Part shown: one piece after another, positions 16,983 to 24,879 of the stretch
How the letters are laid out: every line of letters starts with the position of its first letter
Numbering within the stretch: the first letter of the stretch is position 1
NCBI GenBank assembly: GCA_021768245.1
Contig: JAETNO010000016.1
Location: 1-64,000, forward strand
Origin: Bacteroidaceae bacterium
GTDB lineage: Bacteria > Bacteroidota > Bacteroidia > Bacteroidales > Muribaculaceae
Direction of reading: 5' to 3'
Length of the DNA: 64,000 nucleotides
Translations under genes and position numbers: made by a program
The notes under the pieces: model-generated
Told to the model about the DNA's origin: nothing
Seen by the model: the letters and a program-made list of their open reading frames with translations, nothing else
Databases searched by the model: none

Positions 16983-19900
16983 CTAAAAAGTTACGCTGAC
17001 GCTATCGGTTTTTACCTTTTCAATTGAATCGGCGGGCACTTTCCCATCGTTTTCATCACTCTTCTTCCCTTTATCATCCTTTTTCTTTCGACGAAGGAAG
17101 GAGAAAATATTGTCAAAGTCACGTTTGAACACTATACCCACTCCCTGGGTCGTCAAGGCGCTCTTCAGATAATAGTTCTGGTCATTATAGCGATTATATG
17201 CCTTCAACTGGATAGAGCCGGAGCGATTGAGCAGATAACGGATATCAAAGTCTCCTATAAAACTGTTGTTATTTAACGACTTGTCGCGATAGCCGAAATT
17301 ACCGTTAAAGAGCAGTCTGTTGTTAAGAAGATGGCTTGAAAGAGCCACATCCACTTCCACATCGGAGAAGTCACCACGGTCACTCCTGATAGCGGGCGCT
17401 ATACTCCAGTTATTGCTCAACTGCCCCAACATGGCCCCGATTCGCGACGATATGGTCGATGAAGCGACCGACACAAGTTCATTGCCATGCGTAGCTGTCA
17501 TATAATCCGGAGTATAGAACTTGTTGAGGGCAAGAAGATAGATTATCTGACGGTTCATCATATCCTCTGTCGATACAATTGAGCGGACCTTACGGTAGGT
17601 GTCGCGGTTGAGCGTCGGGAACTCAAGGTCGAAAGATATGTCGGGCTGCCGCATATCGCCCTTGACCATCATCAGGGCATCGACAGGTACATTTGTACGG
17701 TTGAGCTCGCGGTCTTCAAGGAATGATTCGTCAAGGTCACTGAGATTGGCATTGACCGAATAGGATGCAGTGATGTCAAGCTGTGCTGCATAAGGGTCAC
17801 CGAGGAATGAAATCTTGCTCCCTTCACGGATTGTGAAATCCTTGATGATTATATCCTGAAGCGTAAAATTATAGGTTCCACGTGATATGGTATAATCGCC
17901 ATACATACGCAAATCGCCGTCTGAACTGTATGCCATCCTGACATGGCCACTGCCGTGGGCGGTAATTTTATCTCCGCCAATAGGATCCATAATCAGATTC
18001 ATCGTCGCCGTTGGTGTTATGTCTACCTCAAAGGTCATGGAATATACCGACGCTTCACCATCCTCCTGCTTCTTCACCCGTTCACGAAGTTCCTTGACAA
18101 TCTTGAGCGTCGGGTCGAGAGCCGCTATCGAATCCTTAGCCGCCTTATCGCGGTCGCGGAGAGTGATGAACGTATAGTCAAGGGCCTGCTCGGCATCGGT
18201 CAGGACAAAAGTGAAAGTTGACTTCGGCGCAGTGGACATAGCCACGTTTATATCTACATGGCCCGGCACGCCTGTAACAGAGGCCCTGCCGTTTCCGTAG
18301 ATACATCCATACCATGGATCCTCCGTCTGATTCTCACCTACGTCATAGACGAGGAAATCTCTCGCATCGGTGACATTGAAACGGAACGTAGGGTCATGGA
18401 AATATTTATGTGTCACATATCCGCTTAACTTCGCAGTCTTCCCGTCACGGTCCGAGAGAGTGACATCTTCAAACTTTATCAAACCGGGAGTGATGTGGAC
18501 ACTGTCGGTTGTGGTATATACAGTATTTGTGAAATCAAGCTTCATGCTCAAGTCTTTCACAAGTATGTCACCGGTCATGTCAAGGTCCTTGAACGTGCCG
18601 AAAAGATGTGCGTCACCCGAAACCTCGCCATCGATTTTTGAAGTGAAGGCAGACATGAACGGAGCCATGAAACCGACCGGGGCACTTTTCGCTTCAAAAT
18701 TAAAATCAAGTTCTTCCGTAGTCGGACGTATGAAACCGTCTATTACCGAACGCTGTCCATTCGCCTGTTTTATGACGGCTGCAATATTGATACTCTTGTC
18801 TGCATGATCCCAATAGCTCTTTATGTCTCCGTCGCCCATCACGCAGCCGTTATACTTAAGCCCTTCGACGTAAAGACGAGGAGTGTAGAGGACAGGCTCT
18901 TTAGACAAAAGGCGGAAACCATAGAAATCTCCGGTGGCCCGGCCTCCGAACTGCACGGCATCGCTTATGTTGAGCGTTTCGAAGATATAGTCAAGGTCGA
19001 TATGGTCAAGTTTCAAAACAAGCCTGTCGGCCGAGTCTGCCGAAGCGACTCCATTGATTGAAAGATACTGACCGTCGCGTCCACCGCTGATATTGTCAAC
19101 GGAAATCCTCCCCGGTGCTATATGGACTGCACCCGGGTTCACTGTCCATGCGGAATCGTTGAACACCATCTTCGACGGATTGATTTCAATATCCGTAATC
19201 AAATCGCCAGTATCATCGCTTCTTTTGAATATGGTAGAAAAATCGAAATTCCCCTTGAATTGAGCCTGCCGGTCGACAATCCATGAAATGTCGGTCTGCA
19301 CAGAGTCAACATGTCCGGAAGAATTAAGATTTAACGACAGCATACCGTTCTTAGTAGGCAACGAAGTATGTGCAACAAGTTCCCCTCGCCTTGTGACACC
19401 GTCAATCAGCATGGACAGACGGCTCTCTTCAATTAGTTTATCCTTGTTTTTCAGATAAGGCATATCGATATCAAGTCCGATAGAAGCATCGTCGCCACCT
19501 TTCGCAAACGATTTGAGCGTGACCGGATAAATCATCTCCACGGGCAGATTGAAGAAACGCGACAAAGTCGTGTCCTCTTTGACCTTAAGATCAAGATTTA
19601 TATCAAAGACAGCTGATGGTTTCTCCTCCTCAATAGATGGCAAAAGGGATGGATAAACGCTGGCTATAATCCCTTTCAAGTTTTCGATTACAGTCTTATA
19701 GCTGAAATTGCCCCTGATATCGGCATCGGCCTGCGGACTTCGGAGGGTAAGCGAGCGAATCGAATCGGATTTAGCAGCCTCAATCTCGATTGACGACAAT
19801 GACAGGGATTTTTCTCCTTGCGCGCCAAACTCAATGTTTTCAAGTTTAAGCCAACCGTCGAGACTATCTGGACTGCGGCCATGGAAAGAGGCGTCAATAT

Positions 19901-21566
19901 CCACGGCCAAATTATAGTTCCTATATTTACCGCTCTTCACAAATGGTGAGAGGTTGACATTTTTTACTTCTGCAAAGAATTCAGTGAGAGGATTAGCGCC
20001 CTTGAGATCCCCTCCACCAGCAATATTGAAATCAAGCGTAGGTGACAAGGATACAATTCTACCGTCAACACGTCCATCGCCAAAATCAGCCTCGGCACTT
20101 ATATCCGAAAAGGAATGTCCATTCCACTCGACAAGGTCGACATAAAATCCCACATGTCCCTCAATCATGCCTTTGGGGGCAATGCTCAGATTCACTTCTC
20201 CGTCAAAATCAATATTCGTCAAAGGAGCAATACTCTTATCAAGCTGAGAGGGTGAGAATCCGAGTGAGGAAACATTACCAAAGATTTCAAGTGGAGCATT
20301 ATTTTCGCGTCTGTAGAGATTACAGTCTATGTCAAGATTGCCACAGTCAGAATCAAATGACCCTATGAAGTCAAGGCTGCGCGGGGTCAACCTGAAATCA
20401 CCAAGAAGATTGATGTCTCCTAAAGGAGACAGTGGTTTCAACTTCTGATAAAGCTTTGATAACTGTCCTGAAGAGTTGGCCATGTATCCAATTGCACGGG
20501 GTAGATTAGTGACCAAATTCAGACGGTTGATTTCAATCGAAAGCGAATCTTTACCGCGCGACAGATTCATTACACGTCCGTGACCACTGAAACGCGCGTT
20601 CCGCTCCGGCAGCTCGAAATCGACACGGCGAAGGCCGATGCTGTCAAGCGTGCCCGAAAGTTCAAGGGCTATATCGACCTTCACGTCGATATCAGCAAGA
20701 TTTCCTGTAAAAGGATTGAGGTCTGAAATCTGCAGATAAGTGTCAGGTAGGGTCTCTATCGATGAGACAAGCGCCGTCCGGAAATTGAAATCCGGATTAA
20801 GAGGAGAGACTGTCACTATATCGTTGAAAGCAATGCGTGAGCGACCAAGTTCTACTGTGAAATTCCCGATTCTCATCTCCTCCGGATTTATACTCACATC
20901 AGCAGTAAATTCCTTTAAAGAGAGACCACTCCTTTCAGTAGCGAGCAATCGCTTGATTTGTGCCTCAATATGACTGTCGGAAATAAACGGAGCACATATA
21001 TCCGCCCGGAAGTCACTTATTTTTATATGATTGACATCAAAGTGCCCCTCAACAGGTGCCGGAGCATCGTTTACATCGTAGCTCAACGCAGAACGACGTA
21101 TGACAAGGAGATTTACGGCCAAATCAAATTTTTTAGGTCCTTTATCGCCCCCCTTGTCAAAACGGTCGATAATAGGCTGAATATTGAGTGGAGAACCGGC
21201 AGTAGGCCTATATAGCCTGGCATCAAGGTCGATAAGCTCGACGTATGTTATGACCCATCTATGTCCCCAAAGGCTTTCAAACAAGCTTACACCGGCGCCG
21301 AGATGCCCGACTTTAAGTGCCTCTATACCCCGGCCGTCACTGACGCTCACATCTTTGAGCACAAGCCTGTTGAACGGGGCTATTTCGACAGAGCCGATAC
21401 CGACCTCCGTCCCGAGAAGAGATGTCAGTTCCTCCTCGGCACGTTGAGCCAAGGCACGTTGAACCCCTGGCAGAGACACGAACACATAAAGGATGAACGG
21501 TACTGCCAAGGGTAGCACAATAAGGCTCACCAAAACGAATCGAAGAATCCTATAGAAGGTTTTCAA
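16983..21566 (-). CDS. TamB-like translocation/assembly protein (DUF490)
   Basis: The 1527-aa protein has a single N-terminal membrane anchor (about 8-30, ILRFVLVSLIVLPLAVPFIL) and a very long beta-rich AsmA/TamB body. It ends in the conserved DUF490 region, recognisable by DYTISRGTYNFTLQDIIIKDF, ITASYSVNANLSDLDESF and the near-terminal LNNRLLFNGNFGYR. The length is near the family's usual 1,200-1,600. TamB-type proteins bridge the periplasm and are implicated in outer-membrane protein assembly and phospholipid transport. The tail after the conserved domain is Lys/Asp-rich (RRKKKDDKGKKSDEND). It begins 22 nt after the redoxin-like lipoprotein, so the two are likely cotranscribed. Confidence 0.92.
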   Translation of the reverse strand: MKTFYRILRFVLVSLIVLPLAVPFILYVFVSLPGVQRALAQRAEEELTSLLGTEVGIGSVEIAPFNRLVLKDVSVSDGRGIEALKVGHLGAGVSLFESLWGHRWVITYVELIDLDARLYRPTAGSPLNIQPIIDRFDKGGDKGPKKFDLAVNLLVIRRSALSYDVNDAPAPVEGHFDVNHIKISDFRADICAPFISDSHIEAQIKRLLATERSGLSLKEFTADVSINPEEMRIGNFTVELGRSRIAFNDIVTVSPLNPDFNFRTALVSSIETLPDTYLQISDLNPFTGNLADIDVKVDIALELSGTLDSIGLRRVDFELPERNARFSGHGRVMNLSRGKDSLSIEINRLNLVTNLPRAIGYMANSSGQLSKLYQKLKPLSPLGDINLLGDFRLTPRSLDFIGSFDSDCGNLDIDCNLYRRENNAPLEIFGNVSSLGFSPSQLDKSIAPLTNIDFDGEVNLSIAPKGMIEGHVGFYVDLVEWNGHSFSDISAEADFGDGRVDGRIVSLSPTLDFNIAGGGDLKGANPLTEFFAEVKNVNLSPFVKSGKYRNYNLAVDIDASFHGRSPDSLDGWLKLENIEFGAQGEKSLSLSSIEIEAAKSDSIRSLTLRSPQADADIRGNFSYKTVIENLKGIIASVYPSLLPSIEEEKPSAVFDINLDLKVKEDTTLSRFFNLPVEMIYPVTLKSFAKGGDDASIGLDIDMPYLKNKDKLIEESRLSMLIDGVTRRGELVAHTSLPTKNGMLSLNLNSSGHVDSVQTDISWIVDRQAQFKGNFDFSTIFKRSDDTGDLITDIEINPSKMVFNDSAWTVNPGAVHIAPGRISVDNISGGRDGQYLSINGVASADSADRLVLKLDHIDLDYIFETLNISDAVQFGGRATGDFYGFRLLSKEPVLYTPRLYVEGLKYNGCVMGDGDIKSYWDHADKSINIAAVIKQANGQRSVIDGFIRPTTEELDFNFEAKSAPVGFMAPFMSAFTSKIDGEVSGDAHLFGTFKDLDMTGDILVKDLSMKLDFTNTVYTTTDSVHITPGLIKFEDVTLSDRDGKTAKLSGYVTHKYFHDPTFRFNVTDARDFLVYDVGENQTEDPWYGCIYGNGRASVTGVPGHVDINVAMSTAPKSTFTFVLTDAEQALDYTFITLRDRDKAAKDSIAALDPTLKIVKELRERVKKQEDGEASVYSMTFEVDITPTATMNLIMDPIGGDKITAHGSGHVRMAYSSDGDLRMYGDYTISRGTYNFTLQDIIIKDFTIREGSKISFLGDPYAAQLDITASYSVNANLSDLDESFLEDRELNRTNVPVDALMMVKGDMRQPDISFDLEFPTLNRDTYRKVRSIVSTEDMMNRQIIYLLALNKFYTPDYMTATHGNELVSVASSTISSRIGAMLGQLSNNWSIAPAIRSDRGDFSDVEVDVALSSHLLNNRLLFNGNFGYRDKSLNNNSFIGDFDIRYLLNRSGSIQLKAYNRYNDQNYYLKSALTTQGVGIVFKRDFDNIFSFLRRKKKDDKGKKSDENDGKVPADSIEKVKTDSVSVTF

Positions 21567-21588
21567 TCAGATAAGAGCTGTCGGTGAT

Positions 21589-22689
21589 TTAAAGTCTGCG
21601 GGCCACAGCTGAATCAAGGGTCGCAAGGTCTGTGACGCGTTCAACTATATCTCCGTTGCGGTCAAAGATGAAAATGGCAGGAAGCGAACCCACATTATAA
21701 TCGCGCAGAGCTTTGTCGCCATCGGCGGCTCCGTTCAACACCGTAATCCAAGGAAGGTTCTTGGCAGTCTGTTTCCATGCATATTCATCGCTGTCAAAAG
21801 CCACCTGAAAAATTTCAAGTCCTTGCGAGTGATATTTTTCATATACCTTATTGAGCGCGACATTAAAAGCAGGCGACTCATCAGCGGAATAGGCGGTAAA
21901 ATTCAGCACCACGACTTTACCTTTTGAGGTGAGGTCAAGAAGTGAATGTTCCTTACCTGTATTGTCAAACAATTTTATGTCAAAGGCCCTGACCTCATAT
22001 GCGAGAGGCACATCATTGCCACCCGTCGCACGGGGAGACTTCGGGCGGTTACTGATAAATAGCCTGCGAAGATAGCCTGAGCGGGGGTCCGAAGGGCGCT
22101 TCTCATTAAAGGCATTGGCCACAGCCCCTATCAGACGCAAATCATCCTTATTAGCGGGATTGAAAATAGGAGTGCCACCGACACGTTTGTTTATAATATA
22201 ATAAGTGACTATTCCTGCAGGGTCAGCAAGAAGCATATTGCCAAGCTCACGTTTAAGCTGTGTATTTTCGGTCACCGAGCGCACCCCGCCTTTTGCCGCT
22301 GCCGCGAGCAGCATGCTGTCGACCCTCACGAGATTCTCAGCCTGAGGAGAACCCGAAAGCTTATAAGTCAAATCAATGTTGGGAGCATCAGCAATCAGAG
22401 TAATGGACTCAATGCTGTCAATAGGAAAATATACGGCCTTGTCACCGACACGGAGGCGATAAATATCGGGATAGCCCTGAGCCTCACGGCTATATGAATA
22501 TGAGCCGTCTGACGACACCTTGATAGTGTCCATCGGATACCAATATCCCTGATTGCTTCCTTCAAGCACAAGAAGCTCACCCTCAGAAAGCCCGTTGATT
22601 TTTCCGTCAATATGCCACTTGTTTCCGCCTGAGCATGAGCACAGTAGCCCAAGCATACAAAGGCCTATGAATTTAGTAGTATTATTCAT
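21589..22689 (-). CDS. Redoxin-fold lipoprotein lacking CXXC (DUF4369-like N-terminus)
   Basis: The 366-aa protein has a lipoprotein-type signal ending at Cys17 or Cys19 (LGLLCSCSGG). The N-terminal half resembles the DUF4369 domain that precedes thioredoxin folds in Bacteroidetes (WHIDGKINGLSEGELLVLEG). The C-terminal half (about 225-366) has the TlpA/AhpC-TSA fold (GKVVVLNFTAYSADESPAF ... LPAIFIFDRNGDIVERV) with the cis-Pro context. Where a CXXC should stand it reads YSADES, so there is no redox pair. It may act as a binding or chaperone module rather than an oxidoreductase (inference). It is upstream of tamB in a likely operon. Confidence 0.8.
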   Translation of the reverse strand: MNNTTKFIGLCMLGLLCSCSGGNKWHIDGKINGLSEGELLVLEGSNQGYWYPMDTIKVSSDGSYSYSREAQGYPDIYRLRVGDKAVYFPIDSIESITLIADAPNIDLTYKLSGSPQAENLVRVDSMLLAAAAKGGVRSVTENTQLKRELGNMLLADPAGIVTYYIINKRVGGTPIFNPANKDDLRLIGAVANAFNEKRPSDPRSGYLRRLFISNRPKSPRATGGNDVPLAYEVRAFDIKLFDNTGKEHSLLDLTSKGKVVVLNFTAYSADESPAFNVALNKVYEKYHSQGLEIFQVAFDSDEYAWKQTAKNLPWITVLNGAADGDKALRDYNVGSLPAIFIFDRNGDIVERVTDLATLDSAVARRL

Positions 22690-22725
22690 GAGTTTTTATA
22701 GGTTATTTCTTTTTCTGCAAGTTGT

Positions 22726-22757
22726 TTTTCCATATTGGAATATTAAGTGCAAATTTA
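22726..22757 (-). promoter_or_regulatory. Candidate promoter for redoxin-lipoprotein/TamB operon
   Basis: On the minus strand TAAATTTG (22750-22757) matches the -7 consensus, with GTTG about 20 nt upstream on that strand. The start codon at 22689 is about 60 nt downstream. The remainder of the 310-nt gap to 23001 is AT-rich, and I see no clear promoter for the plus-strand gene there. Confidence 0.45.
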
Positions 22758-23000
22758 GCATTTTTCCCTCTAAAATTCAACATACAATCGACCAATAGGG
22801 AATTTCATCCCACAATCAACATCGAGTTTAGCTTGAAATAATTTTAATTAACTCTTGATACAAAACATGTTAAATAAGCATTTAGCAATTTAAACCTTAC
22901 ATCAGGTCAATTGTCTTAAAGATGTAGCTACGCTGAAAACGCCAATCTTTCAAACAAATTTTTTTACAATCAGTAATCAACCAACAAACAATTATAAATT

Positions 23001-23570
23001 ATGAAAAAGACTATTCTAAGTTTCGCAGTCCTTCTTGTTTCTTCCTTAGGCATCACCGCTGTGGCACAAACCGCCCAACCTGACCAGAAAGCGTGCCCGG
23101 TCAAAACGGAGAAAGCAAAATCATGCTGCAAGAAAGACGCACCAAAATACTGTCCCTTCGACGGGCTTAACCTTACGGACAAACAGAAATCGGAACTGAA
23201 ATCAATCTGTCCGCAAAAGCCGTTAAAAGAACAGGTCGCTAAAGCTAAATCCGAAAAACAGGCACAGAAAAAGGCTTGTCGCGAAAACCGCATGCAGGCT
23301 CGCCGCGACTACCTTGCAAAAGTGAAAAACATTCTTACACCTGAGCAGTACGTACAATTTCTTGAAAACAGCTACGTAGACCAGATTGGAAAAGGAGCTC
23401 CTCGCAAGGGTAAATTCGGGAAAGCTCAGGCTCATCACGGCAAAAAAGCCCATAACGGTAAAGGACGCAAAGCCCGCATGAACCGCGACAACAAACAGGC
23501 CGCCAACGACAGCACCTTCTACATCGACAACGGACTCGTCAAGGTTTTTCCTTACCATGCCCAGCGATAA
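23001..23570 (+). CDS. CpxP/Spy-like periplasmic protein, Cys- and Lys-rich
   Basis: The 189-aa protein has a clear signal peptide (1-23, cleaved at AVAQ). The mature part is basic and helical with two LTxxQ motifs (LTDKQ 58-62, LTPEQ 112-116), the signature of the CpxP/Spy stress chaperone fold. Six cysteines follow the signal (32, 42, 43, 51, 70, 93), and the C-terminal third is rich in His/Lys/Gly (KAQAHHGKKAHNGKGRKARM). Cysteine-rich LTxxQ proteins are often metal-linked, so a metal or envelope stress role is a guess. It is monocistronic and ends in a strong terminator. Confidence 0.7.
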   Translation: MKKTILSFAVLLVSSLGITAVAQTAQPDQKACPVKTEKAKSCCKKDAPKYCPFDGLNLTDKQKSELKSICPQKPLKEQVAKAKSEKQAQKKACRENRMQARRDYLAKVKNILTPEQYVQFLENSYVDQIGKGAPRKGKFGKAQAHHGKKAHNGKGRKARMNRDNKQAANDSTFYIDNGLVKVFPYHAQR

Positions 23571-23601
23571 GAAATCAATAGGACAAGAAATAATAATAGG
23601 T

Positions 23602-23651
23602 AAGACCAATAAGGGATATGGCATCAAGATGCCATATCCCTTATTGGTCTT
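23602..23651. terminator. Bidirectional terminator hairpin
   Basis: A perfect 23-bp stem (23602-23624 with 23629-23651) has a 4-nt loop CAAG. It lies between the convergent CpxP-like gene and the MFS gene and is flanked by short A and T runs, so it can serve both. Confidence 0.85.
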
Positions 23652-23669
23652 TATTCCCTTTAAAATTTG

Positions 23670-24866
23670 TCATGCCCGTTTTTTCTCTATATCAGGCAAA
23701 AAAGCGGCGACGAAGCCGAGAAGAGGAAGAAGAGTGCTCACATGGAAGATGAACTCTATGCTTGTCCTGTCGGCAAGCCATCCGAAAAATGCGGAGCCAA
23801 CTCCTCCGAGTCCAAACATAAGCCCGAAAAATATCCCCGCCACCTGCCCTACCTTGCCGGGCTTCAATTCAGTGGCATAAACCAGAATTGCAGAAAAAGC
23901 CGAAGCTATAATGAGTCCTGACAGCACTGCGAGAACAATCGTCATTGTCAGCCCCACATAAGGCATGAACAAGGCAAAAGGAGCAGCACCGAATATAGAG
24001 CCCCATATCACATACTTACGTCCATATCGGTCACCCAAATGCCCTCCCGCGACAGTACCTATAGCCACCGCTGCGAGAAAAGCGAACAGACATAGCTGAG
24101 AGTCCTTGATATCCATTCCGAACTTGTCAATAAGGAAGAAGGTGAAATAACTCGTCATGCACGACATGAAGAAATATTTCGAGAACACAAGAATTATCAG
24201 CATCATAAACGCACGGCATATAGCGCGGGGTGACAAGGCCTTGACAGCTTCGCTTACAATACGCATCCTCGCCCTGAGACTATGCAGACGTCCCTTATAC
24301 CACAGGCCTACCCGATATAGCACAATCGAAGCGACAAGAGCCGCAATCGCGAGCCAGGCGATGGCATGCTGCCCATATGGAATAATAATTATGGCTGCAA
24401 GGAGAGGGCCGATTGCCGAACCACCGTTACCGCCAACCTGAAATATTGACTGAGCGAGACCTTTTTTCTCACCGGCAGCCATCTGCGCTATACGCGACGA
24501 TTCAGGATGAAAAACAGAAGAGCCCCACCCTACGACACCGACCGCGAGAAGAATAAGTCCGAAATTATTGGCAAAGGCTACAAGAAGGATTCCACCCAGT
24601 GTGAAAAGCATACCGATTGCAAGCGAAAACGGCAATGGATGACGGTCGGCATAGCGTCCGACAAAAGGTTGCAATATACACGCCGTCATTTGATAGACGA
24701 GGGTTATAACACCTATCTGCCCGAATGAAAAACCATATTTTTCTTTCAACAGAGGATAAATCGATGGAATAACCGATTGCATCATATCATTCAGGAAATG
24801 AGCGAAACTGATTGCAATCAGGACCCTGAAAACGGTTCTTTCCGTCGCTACTTTGTTCTGGTCCAT
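23670..24866 (-). CDS. MFS transporter (fosmidomycin-resistance Fsr-like)
   Basis: The 398-aa protein has twelve predicted membrane helices in two six-helix halves joined by a basic loop (YKGRLHSLRARMRIVSEAV). The loop-2 motif GRYADRHPLPFSL in the N half and GHLGDRYGRKYVIWG in the C half match the MFS G-x-L-a-D-r-x-G-r-k consensus. The sequence around SSVFHPESSRIAQMAAGEKKGLAQSIFQVGGNGGSA is characteristic of Fsr-type exporters. The substrate is unknown. It starts 13 nt after uvrA, an unusual neighbour, and is probably cotranscribed. Confidence 0.85.
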   Translation of the reverse strand: MDQNKVATERTVFRVLIAISFAHFLNDMMQSVIPSIYPLLKEKYGFSFGQIGVITLVYQMTACILQPFVGRYADRHPLPFSLAIGMLFTLGGILLVAFANNFGLILLAVGVVGWGSSVFHPESSRIAQMAAGEKKGLAQSIFQVGGNGGSAIGPLLAAIIIIPYGQHAIAWLAIAALVASIVLYRVGLWYKGRLHSLRARMRIVSEAVKALSPRAICRAFMMLIILVFSKYFFMSCMTSYFTFFLIDKFGMDIKDSQLCLFAFLAAVAIGTVAGGHLGDRYGRKYVIWGSIFGAAPFALFMPYVGLTMTIVLAVLSGLIIASAFSAILVYATELKPGKVGQVAGIFFGLMFGLGGVGSAFFGWLADRTSIEFIFHVSTLLPLLGFVAAFLPDIEKKRA

Positions 24867-24879
24867 CTGTCAGAGTATG

